Shown: positions 29,490 to 38,169 of the stretch, piece after piece
How positions within the stretch are numbered: the first letter of the stretch is position 1
Layout: each line of letters opens with the position of its first letter
Assembly (NCBI GenBank): GCA_030147925.1
Contig: JASBUK010000143.1
Span: 1-38,803 of the forward strand
Length of the DNA stretch: 38,803 bases
Direction: 5' to 3'
Origin: Trueperaceae bacterium
Lineage (GTDB): Bacteria; Deinococcota; Deinococci; Deinococcales; Trueperaceae
Notes under the pieces: generated by a model
Seen by the model: only the letters and a program-made list of their open reading frames with translations
The model's database searches: none
What the model was told of the DNA's origin: nothing
Translations under genes and position numbers: made by a program

Positions 29490-29508
29490 AGCCCCAATTC
29501 TTGGGGCT
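29490..29508 (+). terminator. strong hairpin between cas6 and cas8
   Basis: AGCCCCAA and TTGGGGCT form a perfect 8-bp stem with a 3-nt loop, 13 bp after the cas6 stop. No T-run follows. It may be a terminator or attenuator, or a stability element that separates the cas6 message from the effector genes. Confidence 0.45.
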
Positions 29509-29563
29509 TCGATCCCTAGGTGGGAATTTGAAGATCGAGTTCAACAGGGAGTGAGGTGAAATA

Positions 29564-31621
29564 GTGATTGAAAGTATCTTAAAAATTGGACAATCTGTTC
29601 TCGAGTCAGGGTCAGGCGGAGAACTTGAGTTCTTAAAAGCACAAGCTGAAACCATTAAAGGTTACAACGCAGCTAAAAAACAATACATCGCCGTTTTGGA
29701 ACTAACGACCTCAACTAAGAATATTAATGTCCAACACCGCGAAATTGATGATGATACTCCTTCTGAGTTTTTATGGTTAGAGAATGCACCAAGAGCTAGT
29801 TTTCAAGACCGATTGACAACCAATAACTTAAAGTATCTGGTAAGCCAATCTATACCCATGTTAGCAAACCTATTGCCTAAAGGTTCGGAACTCAAGAAGT
29901 GTTTAATGTATATTCGAAGAAACTTTTTTCTAGATTTGGGTTCTGATCGAGAGAGATATCGCTATATTGTCAATCCCGAACTTATCTTTTCAGGGAAGCA
30001 ATTTCAAAGTGGTAAGTCAAAAGGTAAAGATATTTGGAAGGAGATAAAAGGAGATTGGGAAACTACACAGACAAATGCTCAACCAAAAGACTTACCCGAT
30101 AAATTAGCCAAGCTCATTCAAAAACGCTTGTTGCCAAGGGATGTACTTCTGTTTACTATTTCCTTGGATGGAGAAATACTTGTACACCATCCTGACTATC
30201 AAGCACATCTATATAAAGTTAAGGCGAAGGCTCCCTTTGAAGATGTAAAGCAAGGTGTTTGTCATCTAACTGGGAATTTTGGCAAAGTCACAGCGAATAC
30301 AAAAAACTTTAAGTTTAAATACTACATCACCGACAAGTTAGGATTTTCAAGTGGCTTTAAAAAGCTCGAACAAGGTGGCTTCGACTCCACATTTGCCATT
30401 GGTGAAGGTGCTTATAGGGCTCTTCTATGTGGTGAGCGTTTCATTCGTCGTGAAATGAGATTAAATGGTTTGGGACGGTGTAGTGTTTATCTAATCCCCG
30501 ATTTCCACACCAGTTTTGTTAAGGGTTTTTCTCAAACTCTTGTGGATATTACTGATTCAATTAACTGGGTAGGTAAAAAACTTAGGGCGGTTGAAGAGGA
30601 ACTTGAAGAACAACTTGAAGATAACCCTCTAAGTACCTACCTGTTAAATTTTCTCTTCTTCTTTGATGATGGTCAGAAATTTAAAGTTACACGCCTAATT
30701 CAAGATGTTCCGACAACTCGCCTTACACATATCACCCGAGCAGGAATAAAAGCAGGTGAAGTTGGCAAACGTTACTTTACTGAAACCAATCAGTGGAAAA
30801 TTAGTCTGAATAAGATGTACTTTCTCATTCCTGTTCGCAAAAAACAAGAGCAGAGGATACTCACACTTTATGAATCGCTCTTTACATCACAAAATGTTCA
30901 GTCATCAATTCTAATAAAAGACTTCATCGAACTTGCTAAAGTTTACAGTTTTCCAAACCTACTTGAGCATGGAGGGTATCAGATTTCTGATCCAACAAAA
31001 GACGTCAATAGAGATCAGAGCAAATCAAATCATCAATTACTTGATAATGCATTGGTAGATTATATCGCCAACACTCAACTTTTACTCTGGACAATCAGGG
31101 AGTTAAAACTCTTGAAGGAGGGCAAAATGGACAATGATGATTGGATCGCACATTTGGAAGTTGGAGATAATTACAAAGACTATATACGTGAGATGAAGTT
31201 TAACGAACCCCAAGCCGCCTTGTTTTTTCTCGGTAGTTTAATCGGCTCAATTGGCAGTGTCCAGGCCTCAAGGGCTGATGACGGTCAAGGTAAAAAAGTA
31301 ATTTTGAATAAACTGAATTATCAGGGTATGAGTTTTCACAGGATTCAACGCCTTGCCACAGAACTCTTTGAAAAACTCATACAATACAAAGTCCTTCCAT
31401 ATAACGAAGCATTTCATGCCGAAGCGAAGCGGCTACTTGAGCCATTCGCAAATAAACCTGAGGAATGGAAACTTACCCCCTACGAAAATGTTTATTACAT
31501 TTTGTCAGGTTATTCTTATTCAGTTCTTCAAAGCCGTAGACAAGCCCGTAAAAAAGCACAGGCAAAAAATCAAACTAATAATCAAAGAAATGAAACTCTG
31601 GGAGGAAATGATGACAACTGA
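29564..31621 (+). CDS. cas8b: type I-B Cascade large subunit Cas8b (Csh1/TM1802-like)
   Basis: The 685-aa protein is in the position and has the general look of the Csh1/TM1802 family, the large subunit that recognises the PAM and helps recruit Cas3. Sequence motifs in this family are weak, so the call rests mainly on position between cas6 and cas7, on length, and on the start ESILKIGQSVLE. Only four scattered cysteines are present, so the CxxC zinc finger found in many Cas8b proteins is missing. The start is GTG with GAGGTG 5 bases upstream. The gene is much AT-richer than cas6, cas4 or cas1. It overlaps cas7 by 11 bp. Confidence 0.82.
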   Translation: MIESILKIGQSVLESGSGGELEFLKAQAETIKGYNAAKKQYIAVLELTTSTKNINVQHREIDDDTPSEFLWLENAPRASFQDRLTTNNLKYLVSQSIPMLANLLPKGSELKKCLMYIRRNFFLDLGSDRERYRYIVNPELIFSGKQFQSGKSKGKDIWKEIKGDWETTQTNAQPKDLPDKLAKLIQKRLLPRDVLLFTISLDGEILVHHPDYQAHLYKVKAKAPFEDVKQGVCHLTGNFGKVTANTKNFKFKYYITDKLGFSSGFKKLEQGGFDSTFAIGEGAYRALLCGERFIRREMRLNGLGRCSVYLIPDFHTSFVKGFSQTLVDITDSINWVGKKLRAVEEELEEQLEDNPLSTYLLNFLFFFDDGQKFKVTRLIQDVPTTRLTHITRAGIKAGEVGKRYFTETNQWKISLNKMYFLIPVRKKQEQRILTLYESLFTSQNVQSSILIKDFIELAKVYSFPNLLEHGGYQISDPTKDVNRDQSKSNHQLLDNALVDYIANTQLLLWTIRELKLLKEGKMDNDDWIAHLEVGDNYKDYIREMKFNEPQAALFFLGSLIGSIGSVQASRADDGQGKKVILNKLNYQGMSFHRIQRLATELFEKLIQYKVLPYNEAFHAEAKRLLEPFANKPEEWKLTPYENVYYILSGYSYSVLQSRRQARKKAQAKNQTNNQRNETLGGNDDN

Positions 31622-32645
31622 GGCGACTCTTAAAAACAGCGATATTCTTTTTATTTATGATGCCACTTTGTGTAATCCCAATGGTGATCCAGACGAGGAG
31701 AATAGACCTCGAATGGACGATGCAACAGGGCGAAACCTTGTTAGTGATGTCCGCCTAAAACGGTACTTACGGGATTACTGGGCAGAAAGAAAGCCAAATG
31801 ATCCGCCCGTTTGGGTATCACGTGTCAATGGACAACCTGTTAAGGCAGATACTCGATATAGCCAGCTCAAAGAAACTTTCACTGAAAAAAATGCACAGCC
31901 AGATAAAGATGTAGAAGCATATCAAGAGGAGTTAAAAACCTGGGAATCAAATCTTGAAACCTGGCTTCTTCAAAAACTCAAGGATATTCGATATTTTGGT
32001 GCAACGATAACAACAGAAAAACCCAGGCAATATACTGGGCCTGTTCAGTTCACATGGGCTCACTCTCTTAATCGGGTTGAAATCGTACCTTCTTCAACCA
32101 TCTCAAGCACGTTTTCTGGTGCAAAAGAGGGCGAGCCTAATTTAGGTAAAGACTGGCGTGTATATTATTCCCTCATCGCTTTTCATGGAATAGTTAGTGG
32201 TAGACGCGCTAAACATACCCAATTAACAGAACAAGATATTGAAGCTTTGGACAACGATATATTGAAAGCTGTTTGCGATGGAGCGAGTACTCGAAGCAAA
32301 ATCGGGCAAATGCCTAGGCTTTACATGCGTGTAGAGTATAAAAACAACTCCCAAAGGTGCATCAGAGATATGAGACCTTATCTGAGACTTACACCAGTGG
32401 GCTCCACAAATTTGGATACACTCAGAAATGTTTCAGACTATGTTTTGAACATTTCAGCATTACTCGACAAGATTAAATCTGTTAAGGAAAATGTACATAA
32501 AATTGTTGTTTTCCAAGATGACGAGTTGCGTACTGGAAAAGTAGGAGAGTCATCTGATGGTAATAAAATGCTTGAAGTCGCTAATTTAAGCGAAGCTTTG
32601 AACACACTGGGGTTTGATGAAAAAATCCTTACTATACTCGAATAA
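31611..32645 (+). CDS. cas7: type I-B Cascade backbone subunit Cas7 (Csh2)
   Basis: The 344-aa RAMP protein forms the crRNA-binding backbone of Cascade. The N-terminal family block is clear: ILFIYDATLCNPNGDPDEEN and then RNLVSDVRLKRYLRDYW. An ORF reaching further upstream is a frame-shifted reading of cas8; the true start is the ATG at 31611, with GGGAGG 5 bases upstream inside the cas8 end. The C-terminal half carries VEVANLSEAL-type beta strands. The gene overlaps cas8 by 11 bp and precedes cas5 by 2 bp, so subunit ratios are set in one message. It is AT-rich like its neighbours. Confidence 0.92.
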   Translation: MTTEATLKNSDILFIYDATLCNPNGDPDEENRPRMDDATGRNLVSDVRLKRYLRDYWAERKPNDPPVWVSRVNGQPVKADTRYSQLKETFTEKNAQPDKDVEAYQEELKTWESNLETWLLQKLKDIRYFGATITTEKPRQYTGPVQFTWAHSLNRVEIVPSSTISSTFSGAKEGEPNLGKDWRVYYSLIAFHGIVSGRRAKHTQLTEQDIEALDNDILKAVCDGASTRSKIGQMPRLYMRVEYKNNSQRCIRDMRPYLRLTPVGSTNLDTLRNVSDYVLNISALLDKIKSVKENVHKIVVFQDDELRTGKVGESSDGNKMLEVANLSEALNTLGFDEKILTILE

Positions 32646-32647
32646 CT

Positions 32648-33412
32648 ATGGGGGCTACACCTTTACTCATTTTTGACTTAATTGGCACAATTGGGCATTT
32701 CAGAAAGTTTTACACAAACTCTTCTTCGCTATCTTATGCTTTCCCAACTCGCACCACGGTAACAGGCATATTGGCGGGGATTTTGGGATTAGAAAAAGAC
32801 AGTTACTATGAGACTTTTAGTCTTGAGTCCTGTTCTATTGCTATTTCTATCCGTTCACCCATCCGCAAGCTTATCCAGTCCGTTAATTATATCCAAACAG
32901 AAAAAACAACCGAAAATTTCATAGGATTTAAGGGTGGAACGCAAATTCCGATTGAATGGATTGTACCAATTCCAGAATCGGACTTACTTCGCTATCGGGT
33001 TTACGTTACTCATAGTGAAAAACTTGAAGAAATAAGTCGTGCTGTAGAACAGCCTTATTATCCTCCATACTTAGGGCTAACGGAATGCCCAGGTTATATA
33101 GATTTGGTAGGCTGGCTCGAGCCAGATGATTGGCAATTAATTAGTCAGGGTAAGCCACAGGATTTTGTAACACTCATCCCCACAGACAAGATAAACGGAG
33201 CTTTAGAGCTTAGTGAGGATACTCAAGTTCTTAAAGAAAAAATACCCCTAGACTTTTTTGCAAATAGGCGCATTAAGGCAGTAAAGGACATAATATACGA
33301 ATGCCACGGAAAGTCTATCAAGCTTTCTGTAAACGGCGAATGCTTTAATGCTAGCTACTTTGACAATCTAACTCAATCAGTTGTAAGCGAATGGGGGACA
33401 TTTTTAGATTGA
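32648..33412 (+). CDS. cas5b: type I-B Cascade subunit Cas5
   Basis: This 254-aa RAMP protein caps the 5' handle of the crRNA. The N-terminal block IFDLIGTIGHFRKFYTNSSS followed by YAFPTRTTVTGILAGILGLEKD is typical of Cas5 (the PTRT..G..AxxLG element). It starts 2 bp after cas7 and overlaps the start of cas3 by up to 22 bp. It carries the only GCTCGAGC copy within the AT-rich effector block. Confidence 0.9.
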   Translation: MGATPLLIFDLIGTIGHFRKFYTNSSSLSYAFPTRTTVTGILAGILGLEKDSYYETFSLESCSIAISIRSPIRKLIQSVNYIQTEKTTENFIGFKGGTQIPIEWIVPIPESDLLRYRVYVTHSEKLEEISRAVEQPYYPPYLGLTECPGYIDLVGWLEPDDWQLISQGKPQDFVTLIPTDKINGALELSEDTQVLKEKIPLDFFANRRIKAVKDIIYECHGKSIKLSVNGECFNASYFDNLTQSVVSEWGTFLD

Positions 33413-35964
33413 AGTTTTATGCGAGAATCCGCAAGGGTTACAAAGAACCTCTATGCGACCATTTAAGTCAAGTGAGTGACCGCGCTGCTCGTTTTATTAG
33501 CACCGCGCCCATTTCAGAAGCGAAGCGCCTATCTCGACTTACCAGGGTTATGGGTTTGACTCATGACTTTGGTAAATACACCTCCTTTTTTCAAAGTTAT
33601 CTTTTAACTCGTCAGCCAAATGACACTAGAAGCCATCACTCATTCATTTCGGCGCTACTGTATGCTTATATTGCTCAACAGCGTTACCCCCAGGACGAAG
33701 AAGGAATGGTTCTGGGATTCCTCGCCATTGCTCGACACCACTTACAACTGATCAACCCCCAACTTACTTTACTTAGCTCGAGTGAAAAAGTTAGCTGGCC
33801 AGAGCTTCTCAACCTTGACAAAAGTGGCTTGAGGACAGAACTGTTGGCCTGTCGAGAGCAGTTTAAAGACTTAACTCAAATGCCCCGTTATTCTAAAGTT
33901 CTCTCTGAACAAAAACTGTTAGGACTTCCAGAGGTAGAGTCTTTTTTGAAAAATGTCGATGTGTTACCAAAATTATTAAACGATATGTTCAAAATATTAC
34001 GAAAATGGCGAAACAGTGACGAAGCTTCTTTTAGTCGTCGATACTGGCACACATTACTACTTTTTTCTGCTCTGATTGATGCCGATAAACATGCTTCTGC
34101 AGCCACCTCAACAGTAAGTCGTATCAAAGAGCATAATTCATTAATCAAAGCTGTTGACGATTATGTTGCGAGTAAGTCAAGAGGTACGGGAACGATGCAG
34201 AACATTAGAGATGCTTTGCGCCAGGCTGCATTGCGTGCTAGTGAACATCCCCTAAACGAACTTTATCCTGCCGCTCTATCGGTTACTGCACCCACAGGTT
34301 CAGGCAAAACGCTTGCAGTTATGGCATTTGCAACCAGACTAAGAAAACGCATAGCTAATGAAAAGGGAGTCGCCCCGAGAATTATCTATGCCTTACCCTT
34401 TGTCAACATCATTGAGCAAAATTACAATGTCATTGAAGAAGCCTTGCTGCAACTTCCTGAGTACGCAAAGAACCCTTCAGGATTTTTGCTTAAACACCAT
34501 TACCTTACTGATCTTGCTTATCAAAAGGGTGACGAGAAAAAAAGCCTAGATGAAGCACTCCTTTTGACTGATTCTTGGGAAAGCGAGATTATTGTTTCTA
34601 CTTTCGTTCAGCTATTTCATACACTTGTTGGTTACCAAAATAAGGCACTCAAGAAAATTCATAACATCGCGGGTAGCATCATTATTCTAGATGAAATTCA
34701 GAGTGTTCCTTTTGAGTATTGGCATTTAATTAGATTCATTTTGTCTACTTTGACAGGAGAGCTTGGTTGTACTGTCTTGCTAATGACCGCTACACAGCCT
34801 CGCATCCTTCCCTACGCCAAATCACTCGTTTCAGATGAAGTAAAGGACCAGATGTTTTCGAATTTAGATAGAACTCAAATCGAGCCTAACCTAAACCCAA
34901 TTACCGTTAAAGAGTTTGCTAAGAATATTGCCGAAACCCATGATTTAAAACAGTCGTTACTTATCGTTGTGAACACCATTAGAACAGCTGTAGAACTTTA
35001 TCAAGAACTAAAAAAAATTCAGTTTAAAGAAAGGGAAATTAAACTCAAGGGATTTCATGAGTTGCTAGATGAAAAGGATTTTGATAACAACGATTGGTCT
35101 AGCCAACCCTTTCTCGTTCATTTATCAACAAACATTACACCTTGGCAAAGGCGCAAACGTATCGAGTTTCTAAATCAAACCTTAAAATCCGACAAAGGTA
35201 ATGTAAAACCAATAGTTATCTCTACCCAGGTTATTGAAGCAGGCGTTGACCTGGATTTTGATTTAGTAATTCGTGATCTAGGGCCCCTTGATTCAATTGT
35301 TCAGGTTGCGGGCAGGTGTAATAGAAATGGGCTTCTTGGCACTCAAAAAGTTCGCATTGTCAATTTGATAAGAGAAAATAGTAAAAAAAGTGATGCTCGG
35401 CTAGTCTATGGCGAAATTCTTCCTCAAGAAACCGAGAGGCTCTTAACTAAATCGTTTTCCGAAAACGAAATTTACTCGCTTGTTGAGATGTATTTTGAGG
35501 GAGTAGAAAATAGGGGGTCTCAAAAAAAATCAAAAGACCTTTTGAAAGCTATAAAGAATCTGAACTTTTATGATTCTAGTTTAATAAATTCTAAAGGGCT
35601 TGATACCATTTCAAAGTTTAGGTTAATTGACGAAACGAACTCAGAACCAGTGTTCATTGAGTTGAACCCACGAGCCAAACGACTTAAACGCTTACTTGAG
35701 ACTTCTCTATACCACCTGAAACGATTGCCTTTTAATGATCCAAAACAAGGAAAACTCCGCTTCAAAGTCAAATCGCTTTTCAGAAGGCTAGGCGCATTCA
35801 CAATCACACCGACTTGGCACCGCCTCTCTAAAAATTTACCTCCAGGGAACAAGATTTTTGAAGAATACTTTTATGTAACATATGGCGATGTGATAGCTAA
35901 ATATCCCGCTTACTACGACATGGAAACAGGTTTCAAGTGGGAATCGGAAACACTTATCTTCTAA
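33391..35964 (+). CDS. cas3: Cas3 nuclease-helicase (HD plus SF2 helicase)
   Basis: The 857-aa protein degrades target DNA recruited by Cascade. The HD nuclease domain has His24, the His58-Asp59 doublet (LTHDFGK), His82-His83 and His116-His117. The helicase has PTGSGKT (301-307), DEIQ (434-437), the TAT motif (MTATQP, 465-470), QVIEAGVDLDFD and the arginine finger motif QVAGRCNR (638-645). All active residues look intact. The start could be the ATG at 33391 or a TTG at 33409, which overlaps the cas5 stop (TTGA) and gives MKFYARIRKGYKEP, the more usual Cas3 start. The gene is AT-rich compared with cas4 and cas1 downstream. Confidence 0.95.
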   Translation: MGDIFRLKFYARIRKGYKEPLCDHLSQVSDRAARFISTAPISEAKRLSRLTRVMGLTHDFGKYTSFFQSYLLTRQPNDTRSHHSFISALLYAYIAQQRYPQDEEGMVLGFLAIARHHLQLINPQLTLLSSSEKVSWPELLNLDKSGLRTELLACREQFKDLTQMPRYSKVLSEQKLLGLPEVESFLKNVDVLPKLLNDMFKILRKWRNSDEASFSRRYWHTLLLFSALIDADKHASAATSTVSRIKEHNSLIKAVDDYVASKSRGTGTMQNIRDALRQAALRASEHPLNELYPAALSVTAPTGSGKTLAVMAFATRLRKRIANEKGVAPRIIYALPFVNIIEQNYNVIEEALLQLPEYAKNPSGFLLKHHYLTDLAYQKGDEKKSLDEALLLTDSWESEIIVSTFVQLFHTLVGYQNKALKKIHNIAGSIIILDEIQSVPFEYWHLIRFILSTLTGELGCTVLLMTATQPRILPYAKSLVSDEVKDQMFSNLDRTQIEPNLNPITVKEFAKNIAETHDLKQSLLIVVNTIRTAVELYQELKKIQFKEREIKLKGFHELLDEKDFDNNDWSSQPFLVHLSTNITPWQRRKRIEFLNQTLKSDKGNVKPIVISTQVIEAGVDLDFDLVIRDLGPLDSIVQVAGRCNRNGLLGTQKVRIVNLIRENSKKSDARLVYGEILPQETERLLTKSFSENEIYSLVEMYFEGVENRGSQKKSKDLLKAIKNLNFYDSSLINSKGLDTISKFRLIDETNSEPVFIELNPRAKRLKRLLETSLYHLKRLPFNDPKQGKLRFKVKSLFRRLGAFTITPTWHRLSKNLPPGNKIFEEYFYVTYGDVIAKYPAYYDMETGFKWESETLIF

Positions 35965-36470
35965 TGGAAGAGTCGTCCATAACTGGCACTCTCGTCTGGT
36001 ACTACGCCATCTGCCCCCGTGAATGCTGGCTTATAGCTCATCAGATCGAAGCCAATCAAGACGATGACCTTTTGGACCAAGGTCGCCTCAACACCGAAGC
36101 CCACTACGAACGCGAAGGTAAAGAAATCACCCTACCCGGCGGTGTTCGCGTTGACAAGGTGCGCCGTGAAAATGGCCAACTTATCATTAGCGAGATCAAG
36201 AAAAGCAGTAAATTCTTGCCCGCGGCCAAATTACAGCTTGCTTATTATCTGTGGATTTTGGAGCAAGAGAGCGTTCTGGCGAGTGGTGAAGTGCTGGTGC
36301 CCGAAGAGCACAAACGGGAAGTGGTGCTTTTAGAAGAAATGCGCGAGGAGCTTAAGCGCGCCATGCAAAACATAAAAGACATCGTTAACAAGACTAAACC
36401 GCCAGAGGCCAGCTGGATTCGTTATTGCAAGACCTGCGCCTATGCTGAATTCTGCTGGAGCGGAGAATGA
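35964..36470 (+). CDS. cas4: Cas4 exonuclease (PAM processing in adaptation)
   Basis: The 168-aa RecB-like nuclease trims prespacers and selects PAM-containing ends. The [4Fe-4S] cysteines are all present: Cys17 (or Cys21) near the start and Cys155, Cys158 and Cys164 (CKTCAYAEFC). The nuclease motif is seen as Asp64 (GGVRVDKV) and Glu77-x-Lys79 (ISEIKKS). The ATG at 35964 shares one base with the cas3 stop (TAATG); a GTG 27 bp upstream lies inside cas3 and adds nothing conserved. GC content rises sharply from here. It overlaps cas1 in ATGA. Confidence 0.93.
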   Translation: MEESSITGTLVWYYAICPRECWLIAHQIEANQDDDLLDQGRLNTEAHYEREGKEITLPGGVRVDKVRRENGQLIISEIKKSSKFLPAAKLQLAYYLWILEQESVLASGEVLVPEEHKREVVLLEEMREELKRAMQNIKDIVNKTKPPEASWIRYCKTCAYAEFCWSGE

Positions 36471-37459
36471 AAAAACCCCTCTACATAGTCAACAACGGCA
36501 CGCTTAAACGCTACCAAAACACCTTGCGCTTCGAATCCGCCAAAGGCAAACGCCCCGTGCCCATAGAAAGCACCAGCGAAATTCATGTCTTTGGCGAGGT
36601 GGATATAAACACCAAGGCACTAAACTTCCTTACCCAAAATCACGTCCCCTTGCATGTTTACAACTACTATGGCTACTACGCTGGCTCGTATATGCCTCGT
36701 GAGCAATATGTGAGCGGTTATCTGACGCTGCAACAAGCCACGCACTACAACCTTGCCAGCAAAAGGCTCGAGCTTGCTAAATCATTCATACTAGGAGCCC
36801 TGCGCAACATAGAAAAAGTGCTGATGTACTACCAGCGGCGCAGCACCAACCTAAACAAAATCTTAGAAGGCGTCCGCGAAGCAATCAGTCTTATTCCTAA
36901 CCAAGACAGTATTGAAACCCTGATGGCCCTAGAGGGCAACGCAAGACAAGTCTATTACCAGGCCTGGGACCAAATTTTGAACAATGCCGATTTCCAGTTT
37001 GAAGGTCGTAGCAAACGCCCACCCCTAAACCGCATCAATGCCCTGATAAGCTTTGGCAACAGCCTGATGTATGTCAGTTGCCTATCCGAAATTTACAAAA
37101 CACATCTAGACCCTCGCATCGCCTTTTTGCACACCACCAACTACCGCCGCTACAGCTTAAACCTAGACCTAGCCGAAATTTTCAAACCCATAGTGGTTGA
37201 CCGGGTAATCTTCAGCCTCATCAATAAAGGAATGCTAACAGCCAAGAGCTTCCAAAAAGACTCGGGAGGAATTTTCCTCAAAGACAGCGCCCGCCAAACC
37301 TTTCTAAAAGCCTACGACACCCGCCTAAAAGACACCTTGCACATTCCCAGACTAAAACGTAACGTCTCATACAAACGCCTCATAAGGATGGAATGCTACA
37401 AACTGGAAAAACACTTAATTGATGATGAAGCCTATATCCCCTACGTGGCCAGATGGTAA
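36467..37459 (+). CDS. cas1: Cas1 spacer integrase
   Basis: The 330-aa type I-B Cas1 integrates new spacers with Cas2. The catalytic metal ligands are Glu156 (LEGNARQVYY), His222 (FLHTTNYRRYSL) and Glu237 (DLAEIFKP). Length is normal and no domain is fused. It overlaps cas4 by 4 bp. Composition is host-like and a GCTCGAGC copy is present at 36766. Cas2 normally follows directly; here an S23-type gene lies between them. Confidence 0.96.
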   Translation: MKKPLYIVNNGTLKRYQNTLRFESAKGKRPVPIESTSEIHVFGEVDINTKALNFLTQNHVPLHVYNYYGYYAGSYMPREQYVSGYLTLQQATHYNLASKRLELAKSFILGALRNIEKVLMYYQRRSTNLNKILEGVREAISLIPNQDSIETLMALEGNARQVYYQAWDQILNNADFQFEGRSKRPPLNRINALISFGNSLMYVSCLSEIYKTHLDPRIAFLHTTNYRRYSLNLDLAEIFKPIVVDRVIFSLINKGMLTAKSFQKDSGGIFLKDSARQTFLKAYDTRLKDTLHIPRLKRNVSYKRLIRMECYKLEKHLIDDEAYIPYVARW

Positions 37460-37464
37460 AGAAT

Positions 37465-37499
37465 GAGAAGCTATGAGCAATGAGGGAAAAGCAATGAGT
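37465..37499 (+). repeat. left heptamer array of the S23 cassette
   Basis: Five tandem heptamers in phase: GAGAAGC, TATGAGC, AATGAGG, GAAAAGC, AATGAGT. The array starts 6 bp after the cas1 stop and provides both the ribosome binding site (GAGGG) and the start codon of the S23-type gene. It is the inverse of the array at 37871-37898. Confidence 0.75.
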
Positions 37500-37865
37500 G
37501 GGGGTGTGCAGCGCTTTGAAGATTTGATAGCCTGGCAAAAGTCAAAAGAGCTATGCAAGAATATATATCGCGTGACACACATAGGCAAATTTGCTAAAGA
37601 CCTTGGTCTGTCAAGACAAATTCAACGGGCATCGGTGTCAGTGATGTCAAATATTGCCGAAGGTTTCGAACGCGGCAGCACCCCAGAATTTCACCGTTTT
37701 GTGACGATGGCCAAAGCATCTTGTGCGGAAGTTCGCTCGCAATTATACATTGCTTATGAAATCGACTATTTGGATAAAACGATGTTTAAGCAACTCATAA
37801 ACCAGGCCGAAGAAGTCTCAAGAATCCTAGGTGGTCTAAAGGCCTCTCTAGCAAAAAAACTATGA
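37494..37865 (+). CDS. four-helix-bundle protein (23S rRNA intervening-sequence S23/Avd family)
   Basis: The 123-aa protein has the family marks [19 protein letters not shown] near the start and SNIAEGFER at 52-60, and it is predicted all-helical. Relatives are encoded inside 23S rRNA intervening sequences or as the Avd accessory protein of diversity-generating retroelements; most stand-alone copies have no known role. The ATG at 37494 has GAGGG 7 bases upstream; an earlier in-frame ATG at 37473 would translate part of the repeat array. It interrupts the usual cas1-cas2 junction and is bracketed by inverted heptamer arrays, like an inserted cassette. A role in spacer acquisition is possible but nothing in the sequence shows it. 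Confidence 0.88.
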   Translation: MSGGVQRFEDLIAWQKSKELCKNIYRVTHIGKFAKDLGLSRQIQRASVSVMSNIAEGFERGSTPEFHRFVTMAKASCAEVRSQLYIAYEIDYLDKTMFKQLINQAEEVSRILGGLKASLAKKL

Positions 37866-37870
37866 CCCTA

Positions 37871-37898
37871 GCTCATCACTCATTGCTCAAGACTCATT
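37871..37898 (-). repeat. right heptamer array of the S23 cassette
   Basis: Read on the minus strand, four heptamers follow in phase: AATGAGT, CTTGAGC, AATGAGT, GATGAGC. Positions 37878-37901 are complementary to 37476-37499 at 19 of 24 bases (two perfect blocks of 10 and 9 with a 5-base mismatch between). It starts 5 bp after the S23 stop and ends 7 bp before the cas2 ATG. Confidence 0.75.
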
Positions 37899-37905
37899 GC
37901 TGATT

Positions 37906-38169
37906 ATGTACATCATCATGGTTTATGACGTTGGCGTTGACCGGGTTGTCAAAGTCCTCAAAAAAGGTAGGCAATACCTCACCCACGTGCAAAACTCTTT
38001 GCTAGAAGGCGAATTGTCTCCTGGTCAATTCAAACGCCTTAAGCACGAAGTTGCTAAAATAATTGACGACACACATGACACCGTGATGTTCTATGTTCTA
38101 CGCTCAGAGAACTATCTTGATAAACAGCGCTTAGGCGTCGCCACCAACGAACCCGATGATTTCTTGTAG
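37906..38169 (+). CDS. cas2: Cas2 adaptation protein
   Basis: The 87-aa ferredoxin-fold protein is the structural partner of Cas1 in spacer integration. The start MYIIMVYDVGVDRVVKVLK has the conserved Asp8 after the first strand, and the second half has HDTVMFYVLRSE. I choose the ATG at 37906; the frame is open 9 bp further to a TTG, but that lies inside the heptamer array. No Shine-Dalgarno sequence is present because the array occupies the region directly upstream, so cas2 translation may be weak or depend on termination in the S23-type gene. The CRISPR leader follows. Confidence 0.94.
   Translation: MYIIMVYDVGVDRVVKVLKKGRQYLTHVQNSLLEGELSPGQFKRLKHEVAKIIDDTHDTVMFYVLRSENYLDKQRLGVATNEPDDFL

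Noticed and set aside
31353-31610. N-terminal extension of the cas7 frame
   Set aside because: It is an out-of-frame reading of the cas8 3' end; the cas7 family start and a good ribosome binding site are at 31611.
37494-37865. Diversity-generating retroelement, because Avd is a four-helix-bundle protein of this family
   Set aside because: No reverse transcriptase, template repeat or variable repeat is present in the window.
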